A stretch of DNA of 64,000 bases. It comes from Bacillota bacterium. Lineage in GTDB: Bacteria; Bacillota; UBA4882; UBA8346. How positions within the stretch are numbered: position 1 is the stretch's first letter; each line of letters begins with the position of its first letter. The notes under the pieces are model-generated. The model had not been told where the DNA came from. It did no database searches and saw only the letters and a program-made list of their open reading frames with translations. Below, one piece after another: positions 16,551 to 25,785 of this stretch. Location of the stretch: NCBI GenBank assembly GCA_023402395.1, contig JAEYGI010000040.1, positions 496,001-560,000 on the forward strand, written 5' to 3'. A program made the position numbers and the translations under genes.

Positions 16551-16595
16551 GTTTCGGAGACTTACTCATACATGATACGATTAGGAGGAAAAACG

Positions 16596-17825
16596 ATGGG
16601 TTTACGAGAAGATGCTTTGGAATTACATCGCGCCAACCGGGGAAAGGTCGCGGTCGCCAGTAAAGTGCAGGTCAGGAATGCCCGGGATTTGAGTCTGGCG
16701 TATTCACCCGGCGTCGCCGAACCGTGCAAGGAGATCGCGGCCGACCCGGAGACCGTCTTTGAATATACCAACCGGGGCAATATGGTCGCGGTGGTTTCTG
16801 ATGGTACCGCCGTGCTCGGGTTGGGAGACATCGGTCCGTTGGCGGGATTGCCGGTGATGGAAGGCAAAGCGGTTCTGTTCAAAGAGTTCGCTGGCATTGA
16901 CGCCTTTCCAATCTGTCTGGACACCAAAAACATTGACGAGATCGTCCAGGCAGTGCGTTGGCTGGAGCCGACTTTCGGCGGGATTAACCTGGAGGATATC
17001 TCCGGCCCCCGTTGCTTTGAGATTGAAGCGAGGTTGCAAACCTTGGGGATACCGGTTTTTCATGATGATCAGCACGGAACGGCGGTGGTTTGCTGCGCCG
17101 CGCTGGTTAATGCCTTGAAAGTGGTCGGCAAAGATCCGGCAGCGGTCAAGGTAGTGGTCAACGGAGCGGGAGCGGCCGGGATTGCCATTACCCGAATGCT
17201 GATCCAGAGCGGGATCACGGCAACCCGGATTCGGATTTGCGATAAAAGCGGAATTCTTTTCCCGGGGAATACCGCTAACAACCCGTATCAGGAAGCATTG
17301 GCGAAAGAGACCAACCCCGGCCTGGAAAAAGGGACTCTTAACGAGGCGATGGCCGGAGCGGATGTGTTTATCGGCGTATCGGCCCCCAATATCGTTACCC
17401 CGGCCATGGTTCAATCCATGAACGAACGGGCGGTGGTCTTTGGAATGGCCAATCCGATCCCGGAGATCATGCCGGAGGCGGCCAAGGCCGCTGGCGCCGC
17501 CGTGGTCGGATCGGGCCGGTCCGATCTTCCGAATCAAATCAACAATATCCTTGGGTTCCCGGGAATCTTCCGGGGCGCCTTGGACGTCAGGGCCACCGTT
17601 ATCAATGAAGCCATGAAGGTCGCGGCGGCCCGGGCCATCGCGGGATTGGTCTCCGAAGCGGAATTGACGGTTGATTACATTATCCCTAAACCATTTGATC
17701 GGAGAGTGGTACCCGCCGTTGCGCTGGCCGTGGCCAGAGCGGCCATGGAGACCGGGGTGGCGCGGAGTGTTAAATCCGATGCCGAATTGGAGCAGGGTTT
17801 GAGACAACGGGGTATTATTGAATAG
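16596..17825 (+). CDS. NAD-dependent malic enzyme
   Basis: A 409-residue malic enzyme (malate + NAD to pyruvate + CO2 + NADH) of the short bacterial class. The substrate side has [29 protein letters not shown] and [13 protein letters not shown]. The metal-binding and catalytic stretch [11 protein letters not shown] is intact. The Rossmann glycine motif is [10 protein letters not shown], followed by NPIPEI and the [11 protein letters not shown] segment. ATG 16596 with AGGAGG seven bases upstream is chosen over an in-frame ATG 24 bases earlier. In an anaerobe with pyruvate phosphate dikinase it would join C4 acids to pyruvate and PEP. NAD rather than NADP preference is inferred from the subclass. 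Confidence 0.93.
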   Translation: MGLREDALELHRANRGKVAVASKVQVRNARDLSLAYSPGVAEPCKEIAADPETVFEYTNRGNMVAVVSDGTAVLGLGDIGPLAGLPVMEGKAVLFKEFAGIDAFPICLDTKNIDEIVQAVRWLEPTFGGINLEDISGPRCFEIEARLQTLGIPVFHDDQHGTAVVCCAALVNALKVVGKDPAAVKVVVNGAGAAGIAITRMLIQSGITATRIRICDKSGILFPGNTANNPYQEALAKETNPGLEKGTLNEAMAGADVFIGVSAPNIVTPAMVQSMNERAVVFGMANPIPEIMPEAAKAAGAAVVGSGRSDLPNQINNILGFPGIFRGALDVRATVINEAMKVAAARAIAGLVSEAELTVDYIIPKPFDRRVVPAVALAVARAAMETGVARSVKSDAELEQGLRQRGIIE

Positions 17826-17921
17826 TTTTCTATTCTTACAGGTTTATGGATAGCAAAAAATTGGAAAAAGGGTTGGCATGACCGCCAGCGGGCCGGCATA
17901 TCCTTTTACAGGGTGAGAAGA

Positions 17922-18500
17922 ATGGGCATTGTTCCAAAGTTGCTGGTTCTCCTGGCAATCAATCTGGTGGTGCTGGCGTTTTTGATCCATAAACTGTCTC
18001 TGAACGGCAACCCATTCCCAAAGGCGCTCCAGATTGCTTGGAATATGATTATGGTCAGGGGCCGCCGTCCGGATTATAGCATTGTAAGGGAGATTCCTTG
18101 GGTCCCGTTGCTTAACTATGCCTGGTGGATGATGATCTTTCTTTTCCTTGGATTCTGGGTGGGGACCCAGGAACGGTATTTGACGTTGATTGTTGGTTTA
18201 TTAGTTGTCCTCCACGCTGCCTGGTACTTGTCGGCCACATATCTTGACGATAATGAGTTTGATCGGACCTTTCATCTAAACTCCGACTGGGGAATTATCT
18301 ATCAAACCGTTGGTGCTGATTCGGATCTGAACCAAAAGTCCCTGGCCGAACTCGATCTTAGGAAAAAGAACCTCTTGGTCCTGGCGGTGGAAAGACGCAA
18401 TCAATTAGCGGCGTTTCCCAAAGGAACCGAGATCTTGGAGGTCGGCGACCGTTTAGTGATCTTTGGCGACCTATCATCGTCCCGGCAGATCCTGAATTGA
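17922..18500 (+). CDS. Membrane protein with C-terminal TrkA-C (RCK_C) domain
   Basis: A 192-residue protein with three predicted membrane helices (residues about 4-24, 65-83 and 88-107) and a soluble C-terminus (about 120-192) that reads like a TrkA-C domain: DLNQKSLAELDLRKKNLLVLAVERRNQ, then FPKGTEILEVGDRLVIFGD. TrkA-C domains regulate potassium channels and other transporters by binding a nucleotide or ion. Here there is no NAD-binding RCK_N half and no pore-loop TVGYG signature, so it is not an ordinary channel. ATG 17922 is preferred (GGGTGA five bases upstream) over GTG 17913. It stands between malic enzyme and the mtrB promoter; function unknown. Confidence 0.6.
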   Translation: MGIVPKLLVLLAINLVVLAFLIHKLSLNGNPFPKALQIAWNMIMVRGRRPDYSIVREIPWVPLLNYAWWMMIFLFLGFWVGTQERYLTLIVGLLVVLHAAWYLSATYLDDNEFDRTFHLNSDWGIIYQTVGADSDLNQKSLAELDLRKKNLLVLAVERRNQLAAFPKGTEILEVGDRLVIFGDLSSSRQILN

Positions 18501-18541
18501 GCGGTCAATCCAAAAAATCGGCCCAAAGTTCGCTTAATTCC

Positions 18542-18570
18542 TTGACAGCGGTTAATCCGGCCACTATAAT
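18542..18570 (+). promoter_or_regulatory. Perfect consensus promoter of the mtrB-trp region
   Basis: TTGACA (18542-18547), exactly 17 bases, TATAAT (18565-18570). The mtrB ATG follows 32 bases after the -10. No equally good promoter is seen between mtrB and the trp genes, so this one may drive the whole mtrB-leader-trp transcript. Confidence 0.85.
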
Positions 18571-18602
18571 TAGATGGAATAGGAAAAACCCGGGGGCGGA
18601 TA

Positions 18603-18854
18603 ATGGAACAAGCGTTGATACGTGAGGATATCGGTGGCGATTATGTGGCGGTGAGAGCCCTGGAAGACGGGGTGACCATTATCGGTCTTACCCGGGGCAA
18701 GGATACCAAGTTTCATCATACTGAAAAACTTGATCGCGGCGAGGTAATGGTATTTCAATTCACTGAGCATACGTCGGCGATGAAGATTCGAGGAAAAGCG
18801 GAAGTCTTTACCAAGCTTGGCGTCATTAAGTGTGGAAAAGACGCGGTCGAATAA
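18603..18854 (+). CDS. mtrB: Tryptophan RNA-binding attenuation protein (TRAP)
   Basis: An 83-residue protein that aligns over its whole core with Bacillus subtilis MtrB. It has the shared blocks EDGVTIIGLTRGKDTKFHH and GEV...FTEHTSAMKIRGKA. The RNA-contacting residues K37, K56 and R58 of B. subtilis correspond to K42, K61 and R63 here, and the threonines that line the tryptophan pocket (T25, T30, T49, T52) are kept. TRAP forms an 11-subunit ring that, when loaded with tryptophan, wraps leader RNA at (G/U)AG triplets. Such a leader lies 95 bases downstream, before the trp operon. In B. subtilis mtrB sits with folE, away from trp; here it directly precedes its target. No anti-TRAP gene is in the window. 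Confidence 0.95.
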   Translation: MEQALIREDIGGDYVAVRALEDGVTIIGLTRGKDTKFHHTEKLDRGEVMVFQFTEHTSAMKIRGKAEVFTKLGVIKCGKDAVE

Positions 18855-18948
18855 GTTTGAGACGGGATTAGCCAGCAGAGCCAGAACAGTATAGTAGCAG
18901 GTAGTTCATAGTTTAGAGCCAGCGGAATAAATAATACATTTTATCCAA

Positions 18949-19003
18949 TAGTTGAGAACAGTTGAGTTTGAGAATAGTCGGAGTTTAGCTGAGATGAGCT
19001 GAG
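18949..19003 (+). promoter_or_regulatory. TRAP-binding leader site: 11 NAG triplets
   Basis: Eleven NAG triplets start at 18949, 18954, 18959, 18964, 18970, 18975, 18981, 18986, 18991, 18996 and 19001. Seven are GAG, three TAG and one CAG. The gaps are 2 or 3 bases throughout, exactly the spacing and number used by an 11-mer TRAP ring. Bases 18971-18981 (AGAAT and TCGG around an AG bulge) can pair with the 5' arm of the following terminator, and this segment lies inside triplets 5-7. Bound TRAP would therefore block the antiterminator and let the terminator form. A looser NAG-rich stretch (18859-18922) lies upstream, directly after the mtrB stop. Confidence 0.92.
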
Positions 19004-19021
19004 ATCGCGGCGTTTTAAAGG

Positions 19022-19048
19022 CCGGATTCTTAGGAGTCCGGTCTTTTT
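19022..19048 (+). terminator. Attenuator terminator of the trp operon
   Basis: CCGGATTC (19022-19029) pairs with GAGTCCGG (19034-19041, one G-U) over a TTAG loop, followed by TTTTT (19044-19048). Its 5' arm is shared with the antiterminator formed by 18971-18981. It lies 31 bases before the first structural gene. Confidence 0.88.
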
Positions 19049-19078
19049 ATTTTACCTTCAAGGCGAGGAGGAGTCGAG

Positions 19079-21403
19079 TTGAGTAGAGAAGCGTTTTTGG
19101 AAAATCTGCCGTTAGTGCGCTCGGCCGGATCGTCCAGCCGGTTCCGGGTTGGGGCGGTGGAGATCGGCGGACCGGATCCGGTAATCATCGCCGGACCCTG
19201 CGCGGTGGAATCCGACGAGCAAATCATCCACGTGGCGGAGTATGTGCGCAGTCTGGGCGCGCATGGGTTGCGAGGAGGAATTTTTAAGCCCCGTAGTTCA
19301 CCCTATAGTTTTCAGGGAATGGGCGCGACCGGGTTGCAAGGGTTGGCCGAGGCCCGGATCAAAACCGGCTTGTTCACGGTGGTCGAGGTAACCGGGGTTG
19401 AACAGATTCCGGTTGTGGCCGATTATGCCGACATGTTGCAGATCGGCGCCAGAAACATGCAAAACTTTGAACTATTGAAAGCGGTCGGACGGTTCGACAA
19501 ACCGGTATTGCTGAAGCGGGGGTTGTCCGCCACCGTCCAGGAGCTGCTGCAGGCAGCCGAATACATCATGGTCGAAGGGAATCACCGGGTAGTCCTTTGC
19601 GAACGAGGCATCCGGACCTTCGAAACCCTTACCCGAAATACGCTGGATATCAACGCCATTCCGCTGTTAAAACAACTAACTCATCTGCCGGTGTTTGCGG
19701 ATCCCAGTCACGGAACGGGCCGCAGCGATCTGGTCATTCCGGTTGCCAAAGCGGCGCTGTCGGCTGGGGCCGATGGATTGATCGTTGAGGTCCATCCCGC
19801 TCCTGAGACTGCCTGGTCCGATGGCACCCAGTCTCTAAATTTCCAACAGTTCCAACAATTAATGAATCAAATTACGCCTGCCCGTAAACCGGTGAGCGAG
19901 CCGCAGCAACGGATTCAACCCCGCCTCACCCAGGAGCAGTTCGAGGAGTTGGTACGGGCCGGCTACCGTTATATCCCGGTCGCGGCTGAGGTTGTCACTG
20001 ACGCGGAAACTCCGGTGACGGCTTTTGTTAAATTGACCGCGGGCACCAATGCCGGACGCTTTCTTTTGGAAAGCGTGGACCGCGGCGAACAAGTCGGCCG
20101 GTATTCCTTCATCGGCTGGGAACCCCTGCTGACGTTAAAGGCGGCAGGGAATCGCATTGAGATAATGAATGGCGACGGTGTTCTTCAAACGACGGAAGGC
20201 GACCCGCTGGCCGAACTGCAAGGGGTTCTCGCCGCTTTGAAGGTCGCGCCGGTTAACGAACCGGAGCGATTTTACGGTGGCGCGGTGGGGTTTATCGGCT
20301 ATGACTATGTTCGGCTGCTGGAGCAATTGCCGGTTCGGTGCCGGCAAGAAGCCGGACCCCCGGATCTTCAGTGGATGATTCCCCGGTATTTGGCTTGCTT
20401 CGATCATGTCCTTCATAAGATACTGCTGGTTGCCCTCACCGAGGCGGACCCGGATCGTTCCAACGAGGCGGTTTACGGCGAAGCGGCCGAAAACTTGAAC
20501 CGCCTGGCCAGGAAATTGGCCAAGGGAATTGACCTTCCCATGCTGCCGACCGCAACCGGGCGGCGCTCCGATCGTCCGTCACGCCGGGTATCGTTGACCA
20601 AAGCCGAGTATATGGAACGGGTGGACCGTATCAAGGAATATATCACGGCCGGGGACGCGTTCCAAGTGGTGTTGTCGCAACGGATCGAGCAACCCTTTTC
20701 CGAGGATCCGTTCTTATTTTACCGGGTGCTGCGTACGATTAACCCCTCCCCTTACCTATTCTTCCTCGATTTTGGCGGATTTCAGTTGGCCGGGTCGTCG
20801 CCTGAGGTCATGGTCAAGCTGGAACGCTCGGAAGTCATCTTAAAACCCATCGCCGGAACCCGGCCCCGGGGCGGTTCGGCTGCGGAAGACCTCCGGCTTA
20901 AGGAGGAACTTTTGAATGACGAGAAAGAACGGGCCGAACACGTGATGCTGGTGGACCTGGGCCGGAACGACTTGGGCCGGGTCTGCAAGTTCGGCTCCGT
21001 GGCGGCTACCGATCTGATGAACGTGGAGTTCTATTCCCATGTGATGCATATCGTTTCCACCATTCGCGGCGAACTGTTGCCGGATTATTCCGGCGCCGAT
21101 CTGCTCCGGGCGGTGTTCCCGGCCGGGACCCTGTCCGGAGCGCCCAAAATCCGGGCAATGGAGATCATTGAGGAACTGGAGCCGCTGCGCCGGGGCTATT
21201 ACGGGGGGAGCGTCGGTTATTACGGTTTCAACGGCAACCTCGATACCTGCATCACCATTCGGACGGTTCTTTTTTATGAAGGAAAGGCAGTTTTGCAGGT
21301 GGGGGCCGGAATTGTCGCCGATTCCGATCCGGAGACCGAGTATCAGGAGACCATGAACAAAGCCGGCGCCTTGCTGGCGGCGCTATCGCGAGTGGAGGGT
21401 TGA
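19079..21403 (+). CDS. Fused DAHP synthase - anthranilate synthase component I
   Basis: A single 774-codon frame encodes two enzymes. Residues 1 to about 265 are a type I-beta DAHP synthase barrel: GPCAVES with the metal-binding Cys, [25 protein letters not shown] and AWSDGTQSL. It lacks the N-terminal ferredoxin-like regulatory domain of Thermotoga-type enzymes. After a short polar linker, residues about 284-774 are a full TrpE: the tryptophan-binding LLES (about 329-332), then [18 protein letters not shown] and [19 protein letters not shown] synthase makes the first shikimate intermediate; TrpE with TrpG makes anthranilate. The start is TTG 19079 with GAGGAGGAG seven bases upstream, itself rich in GAG triplets. 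There is no internal stop or obvious internal start, so the fusion looks real. Confidence 0.93.
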   Translation: MSREAFLENLPLVRSAGSSSRFRVGAVEIGGPDPVIIAGPCAVESDEQIIHVAEYVRSLGAHGLRGGIFKPRSSPYSFQGMGATGLQGLAEARIKTGLFTVVEVTGVEQIPVVADYADMLQIGARNMQNFELLKAVGRFDKPVLLKRGLSATVQELLQAAEYIMVEGNHRVVLCERGIRTFETLTRNTLDINAIPLLKQLTHLPVFADPSHGTGRSDLVIPVAKAALSAGADGLIVEVHPAPETAWSDGTQSLNFQQFQQLMNQITPARKPVSEPQQRIQPRLTQEQFEELVRAGYRYIPVAAEVVTDAETPVTAFVKLTAGTNAGRFLLESVDRGEQVGRYSFIGWEPLLTLKAAGNRIEIMNGDGVLQTTEGDPLAELQGVLAALKVAPVNEPERFYGGAVGFIGYDYVRLLEQLPVRCRQEAGPPDLQWMIPRYLACFDHVLHKILLVALTEADPDRSNEAVYGEAAENLNRLARKLAKGIDLPMLPTATGRRSDRPSRRVSLTKAEYMERVDRIKEYITAGDAFQVVLSQRIEQPFSEDPFLFYRVLRTINPSPYLFFLDFGGFQLAGSSPEVMVKLERSEVILKPIAGTRPRGGSAAEDLRLKEELLNDEKERAEHVMLVDLGRNDLGRVCKFGSVAATDLMNVEFYSHVMHIVSTIRGELLPDYSGADLLRAVFPAGTLSGAPKIRAMEIIEELEPLRRGYYGGSVGYYGFNGNLDTCITIRTVLFYEGKAVLQVGAGIVADSDPETEYQETMNKAGALLAALSRVEG

Positions 21404-21406
21404 ACG

Positions 21407-21988
21407 ATGCTGGTCATCATCGATAATTATGATTCGTTCACTTATAATCTGGTGCAGTATTTCGGAGAGATGGGGATCCCGATCGCCGTGTTTCGCAACG
21501 ATCAGATCTCACTGGCGGAACTGGGTAAGTTAAACCCAAGCCGGCTGGTAATCTCGCCCGGTCCCTGCACTCCGAAGGAAAGCGGAATTTCGATGGATGC
21601 GATCCGGCGTTTCGCCGGAGAGATACCGGTCCTCGGCGTCTGCCTCGGCCATCAGTGCATCGGCGAAGTGTTCGGAGGCCGGGTGATCCGCGCGCCAAGG
21701 CCGGTTCACGGCAAACAAAGCGAAATTCTTCATGACGGAACCGACCTTTTTGAAGGAGTCGCTAATCCGCTGCTGGCCGTGAGGTATCATTCCCTGGTGG
21801 TGGAACGGGATTCGCTTCCGGATACGCTGCAAGTGACCGCCATCGAACCGGGCGGATTGATTATGGGATTGCGCCACCGGAAGCATCCCACCTTTGGGCT
21901 GCAGTTTCACCCGGAGTCGATCTTCACCAATGATGGCAAACAATTGTTGCGCAACTTCATTAAGATCCCGACCTTATGTCATTCCTAA
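21407..21988 (+). CDS. trpG: Anthranilate synthase glutamine amidotransferase subunit
   Basis: A 193-residue class I amidotransferase. C79 in LGVCLGHQCIGE is the nucleophile, and the His-Glu of the triad lies in FHPES near the end. It releases ammonia from glutamine for the TrpE half of the upstream fusion. It starts three bases after the fusion gene's stop with GGAGG upstream. TrpG may also act as PabA in folate synthesis in some Firmicutes; no pabB is seen here. It belongs to the TRAP-attenuated operon. Confidence 0.95.
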   Translation: MLVIIDNYDSFTYNLVQYFGEMGIPIAVFRNDQISLAELGKLNPSRLVISPGPCTPKESGISMDAIRRFAGEIPVLGVCLGHQCIGEVFGGRVIRAPRPVHGKQSEILHDGTDLFEGVANPLLAVRYHSLVVERDSLPDTLQVTAIEPGGLIMGLRHRKHPTFGLQFHPESIFTNDGKQLLRNFIKIPTLCHS

Positions 21989-22017
21989 AATGAGAAAGCA
22001 AAGAGGAGATGAGCATA

Positions 22018-23028
22018 GTGTTAAAGGAGAGTTTAGCAAAGCTAATCCGGGGCGAGGATCTGTCCGAAGCAGAGATGATCCGCTCTACCAGCGCCATTAT
22101 GGAGGGCGAAGCCACGTTGGCCCAAATTGGGTCCTTCCTAACCGGACTGCGGTTGAAGGGAGAGACCGTTGCCGAGATCACCGGGGCGGCCCGGGTAATG
22201 CGGGAGAAATCACTGAAAATCCGCTTTGACGCGCCGGTGGTTATCGATACTTGCGGAACCGGCGGTGACGGCGCCAATACCTTTAATATCTCGACCACGG
22301 TTGCCTTTATCGTAGCCGCAGCCGGAGTTCCCGTGGCCAAACACGGCAACCGAGCCATGTCCAGCCGCTGTGGCAGCGCTGATCTGCTGGAAGCGCTCGG
22401 CATCAAGATCGATCTTCCGCCGCAGCGAATCGAGCAATGCCTGAAAGAGATCGGGATCGGCTTTCTATTCGCGCCAGCCTTTCATCAGGCCATGAAACAC
22501 GTGATCGGTCCGCGCCGGGAGTTGGGCTTCCGGACGGTCTTCAATCTGCTGGGGCCACTGACCAATCCGGCCGGCGCCAATTGCCAGTTGATCGGGATTT
22601 ATGACCCGGGTTTGACCGAGACGGTGGCCCAAGTACTGAAGCGGCTTGGGGTTCGGCGCGCCATGGTGGTCCACGGCGGCGGCGGCTTGGATGAGTTATC
22701 CTTGGAAGGGGAGAACAAAGTCACTTTTCTGGAAAATGACGAAATTAAATCATTCATCTTGAAAGCCAGCGATCTCGGGTTGGAGGAAGCCGCCAACCGG
22801 ACGCTTGCCGGGGAAAACCCGGCCACCAACGCCGCACTTACCGAGAGTATCCTGCGCGGGACCGAGACCGGACCCAGGCGGTCGGTCGTCCTGCTCAATG
22901 CCGGCGCCGCCTTGAAGGTGGCCGGCGTGGTCTCCGATCTGCGGGAAGGAGTGGCTTTGGCCGGACGGCTCATTGACGAGGGAGCGGCTTACGCCAGATT
23001 AAATTCACTTCGAGCGATTGCGAGTTGA
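22018..23028 (+). CDS. trpD: Anthranilate phosphoribosyltransferase
   Basis: A 336-residue enzyme joining anthranilate and PRPP. It has DTCGTGGDGANTFNIST (PRPP loop), VAKHGNRAMSSRCGSADLLEALG and the GVRRAMVVHGGGGLDE segment, all standard. Two starts compete: ATG 22009 touches the AGGAG site, whereas GTG 22018 lies nine bases from it and gives the usual VLKESLAKL N-terminus, so GTG is preferred. GAG, GAG, GAG and TAG triplets (22003-22018) overlap the ribosome site, which could allow weak TRAP contact, though purine-rich ribosome sites produce GAG by chance. Third gene of the trp operon. Confidence 0.94.
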   Translation: MLKESLAKLIRGEDLSEAEMIRSTSAIMEGEATLAQIGSFLTGLRLKGETVAEITGAARVMREKSLKIRFDAPVVIDTCGTGGDGANTFNISTTVAFIVAAAGVPVAKHGNRAMSSRCGSADLLEALGIKIDLPPQRIEQCLKEIGIGFLFAPAFHQAMKHVIGPRRELGFRTVFNLLGPLTNPAGANCQLIGIYDPGLTETVAQVLKRLGVRRAMVVHGGGGLDELSLEGENKVTFLENDEIKSFILKASDLGLEEAANRTLAGENPATNAALTESILRGTETGPRRSVVLLNAGAALKVAGVVSDLREGVALAGRLIDEGAAYARLNSLRAIAS

Positions 23029-23034
23029 GTTCAG

Positions 23035-23817
23035 TTGACAATCTTAGAACGGATTGTGGCCCATAAATTAATCGAAGTTGCCGAAAGCAAGCGGGCGGTC
23101 TCCGAAGCCGAACTGGAAGATCAGATCTCCCGGGCTCCGGCGCTCCGCGATTACCAAGCCAGCCTGCGGGCGGGTTCCATTCAAATCATTGCCGAGATCA
23201 AAAAGGCTTCGCCGTCCAAGGGATTGCTTTGTCCGAATTTCGACCCCGAGCGGCTGGCCGGGATCTATCAGTCAGCGGGCGCGGCCGCGCTTTCGGTTTT
23301 GACCGACGCGCCGTTTTTTCAAGGTTCCCTGGACTATTTGGGCCGGGTCCGTGAGCGGGTGCAACTTCCCTTGCTGCGCAAGGATTTCATCGTCGACCGT
23401 TATCAGCTTCTGGAGGCCCGGTTGTGCGGAGCGGATGCCGTCTTGCTGATCGCGGCTGTATTGCAGGGACCGGAGTTAAAACGGATGCTCGCGGGCGCCA
23501 GGGAGTTGGGGCTGGATTGTTTGGTGGAAGTTCATAACGCCACTGAATTGGCGACCGCCCTCGATTCCGGCGCGGCAATTATCGGGATCAATAACCGCGA
23601 TCTCGCCACCTTCGAAGTGAAGTTGGAAACCACATTTAATCTATGCCGCTCCATACCCCGGGAAAAATTGATCGTCTCCGAGAGCGGCATCAGCCGGCGG
23701 GAGCATTTGGTCCAACTGGAACAGGCGGGGGTTCACGCGGTGCTAGTCGGGGAATCCTTGGTCACCGCGGCCGACGCCGGGGCCAAAATGAAAGAACTGT
23801 TGGGGATAAGCGCATGA
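23035..23817 (+). CDS. trpC: Indole-3-glycerol phosphate synthase
   Basis: A 260-residue TIM barrel. The catalytic stretch IIAEIKKASPSKG, the LRKDFIVD strand, LVEVHN, GINNRDL and ESGI motifs are all in order. It converts carboxyphenylamino-deoxyribulose phosphate to indole-glycerol phosphate. The start is TTG 23035, six bases after trpD, with no strong Shine-Dalgarno, which suggests translational coupling. It overlaps trpF by four bases (ATGA). Confidence 0.95.
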   Translation: MTILERIVAHKLIEVAESKRAVSEAELEDQISRAPALRDYQASLRAGSIQIIAEIKKASPSKGLLCPNFDPERLAGIYQSAGAAALSVLTDAPFFQGSLDYLGRVRERVQLPLLRKDFIVDRYQLLEARLCGADAVLLIAAVLQGPELKRMLAGARELGLDCLVEVHNATELATALDSGAAIIGINNRDLATFEVKLETTFNLCRSIPREKLIVSESGISRREHLVQLEQAGVHAVLVGESLVTAADAGAKMKELLGISA

Positions 23818-24455
23818 TTACCGTGAAAATGTGCGGGATCACCAATCTAGAGGATGCTCTGACCTGTATCAATTCCGGAGCGGCCGCGCTGGGATTCGTC
23901 TTTGCCGCTTCCAAACGCCAGGTCGATCCGGCGACGGTGGCGGCTATCACTCGCCGCTTACCGGAATCGGTGATCCGGATGGGTGTTTTTGTTAATGAGG
24001 ATCCGATCATAATCCGGGAGATTTTAAAGAATTGCGGACTTGACCTTGCCCAGCTTCATGGGGAGGAGACGCCGGAACAGGCCGCGCTGCTGAAGGGACG
24101 GGCTATCAAAGCGTTCAAGGCCGGGAAAGACCGGCCCGGCTCCGAATGGGAGCGGGCGGGGCTGAGAGCGGCGCTGATCGATACCTATTGCTCGGCTGCC
24201 GCCGGGGGTTCGGGCCGGACCTTCGATTGGGGTTTATTTGATCATTACCGAAACCTAAAGGTTCCCCTGATCCTGGCCGGCGGCCTGCATTCCGGCAATC
24301 TGGCGGAAGCTATAAAACATACCGGAGCAGATGCGATTGACGTCTCCAGCGGGATAGAGTTGCGACCTGGCATCAAGGATCCGTCCCGGATCCGGGAGTT
24401 CATGGCGGTCGCGGCCGGGCTGGACGCAGCGGAACCGGTGCTATTCACTAGGTAA
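23814..24455 (+). CDS. trpF: Phosphoribosylanthranilate isomerase
   Basis: A 213-residue TIM barrel beginning VKMCGITNLEDA, where the Cys is the catalytic base. It continues with GFVFAASKRQV, GVFVNE, LAQLHGEE and the phosphate-binding LILAGGLHSGN...AIDVSSGIE. ATG 23814 overlaps the trpC stop, the usual coupled arrangement; longer in-frame starts run back inside trpC and are not used. It is followed by a 145-base gap without GAG triplets or a clear promoter before trpB. Confidence 0.94.
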   Translation: MITVKMCGITNLEDALTCINSGAAALGFVFAASKRQVDPATVAAITRRLPESVIRMGVFVNEDPIIIREILKNCGLDLAQLHGEETPEQAALLKGRAIKAFKAGKDRPGSEWERAGLRAALIDTYCSAAAGGSGRTFDWGLFDHYRNLKVPLILAGGLHSGNLAEAIKHTGADAIDVSSGIELRPGIKDPSRIREFMAVAAGLDAAEPVLFTR

Positions 24456-24600
24456 TAACCGAATGAATAGCCCCGGGATTAATTGATCTGAAGCAATCGA
24501 GTGTTGTAACCATTATAAATTACAAACCAAGAACTAATAACCAACAACAATCAAGAGTTAATCGGGCGGATTATGCGCCAAGCTAAAGGAGTGATCACCA

Positions 24601-25785
24601 ATGAACCAGCGGATTGGATATTTCGGTAATTACGGTGGCCAATTCGTCCCGGAGACGTTAATGGCCGCCCTCGACCAATTAGACCAGGCCTATCGCAGGT
24701 ATGCGAAGGATCCCGAGTTCATCGCGGAATTGAACGACCTTTATATCAATTATTCCGGTCGTCCCACGCCGTTGTACTACGCGGAGCGGTTCAGCCGGGA
24801 GCTGGGAGTCGGGCGGATCTATTTCAAACGGGAAGATCTCAATCATACCGGCGCCCATAAGATCAATAACACCCTCGGCCAGATTCTGCTGGCCAAACGG
24901 ATGGGAAAACGGCGGCTGATCGCCGAGACCGGAGCTGGCCAGCACGGCGTGGCCACGGCCACGGTCGCGGCCAAGTTCGGAATGGAATGCACCGTGTTCA
25001 TGGGCGAAGTGGATATCGCCCGCCAGTCCTTGAACGTGTTCCGGATGAAACTGTTGGGCGCCGAGGTCCGTTCGGTCTCCTCGGGCAGTCGGACCTTGAA
25101 GGACGCTTCCAATGAAGCCTTCCGGGATTGGGTCGGCACGGTGGACGACAGCTATCTGCTGTCCGGGTCGGTGATCGGTCCTCATCCTTACCCGACCATT
25201 GTCCGCGATTTTCAAGCCGTGATTGGCCGGGAGACCAAACGGCAATTGATGGAGGCCGCCGGGAAGCTTCCTGATTACGTAGTGGCCTGCGTAGGCGGTG
25301 GGAGCAATTCCATGGGAATCTTTCACGAGTTCGTGCCCGACGCCCGGGTCAAATTGATCGGCGTGGAAGCGGCGGGCCTGGGCCTGGAAACCGGCCACCA
25401 TGCCGCCACCTTGACCGCGGGGAAACCCGGCGTCTTGCACGGGGCGTTGAGTTACATTTTGTCCGACTCCGATGGTCAGGTTCAGGAGGCGTACTCCATC
25501 TCAGCCGGGCTCGATTATCCCGGGGTCGGTCCGGAGCATAGCTACTTGCACGACAGCGGCCGGGTGGAGTATTGCGCCGTCACCGATCAAGAAGCCTTGG
25601 AGGCCTTTGAGTACCTGACCAAATGCGAAGGGATTATACCGGCATTGGAGAGTTCCCACGCGGTGGCGATGGGGATGAAGTTGGCGCCCAAGCTCCGTGA
25701 GGGGGAGAACATGGTGATCAATCTATCGGGCCGCGGTGACAAGGACATTCATACTGTGGCCGAGAAACTGGGGGTGAGTCTATGA
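24601..25785 (+). CDS. trpB: Tryptophan synthase beta chain
   Basis: A 394-residue TrpB1-type chain. K87 (HTGAHKINN) carries PLP, E of AETGAGQHG is the catalytic acid/base, and [10 protein letters not shown] binds the cofactor phosphate. It joins indole and serine in complex with TrpA. The AAAGGAGTGATCACC ribosome site is strong. It lies 145 bases after trpF and overlaps trpA by four bases. Confidence 0.97.
   Translation: MNQRIGYFGNYGGQFVPETLMAALDQLDQAYRRYAKDPEFIAELNDLYINYSGRPTPLYYAERFSRELGVGRIYFKREDLNHTGAHKINNTLGQILLAKRMGKRRLIAETGAGQHGVATATVAAKFGMECTVFMGEVDIARQSLNVFRMKLLGAEVRSVSSGSRTLKDASNEAFRDWVGTVDDSYLLSGSVIGPHPYPTIVRDFQAVIGRETKRQLMEAAGKLPDYVVACVGGGSNSMGIFHEFVPDARVKLIGVEAAGLGLETGHHAATLTAGKPGVLHGALSYILSDSDGQVQEAYSISAGLDYPGVGPEHSYLHDSGRVEYCAVTDQEALEAFEYLTKCEGIIPALESSHAVAMGMKLAPKLREGENMVINLSGRGDKDIHTVAEKLGVSL

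Noticed and set aside
23643..23813. Long N-terminal extension of trpF
   Set aside because: The extra codons are an alternative frame of trpC. The ATG at 23814 overlapping the trpC stop gives a normal-length enzyme.
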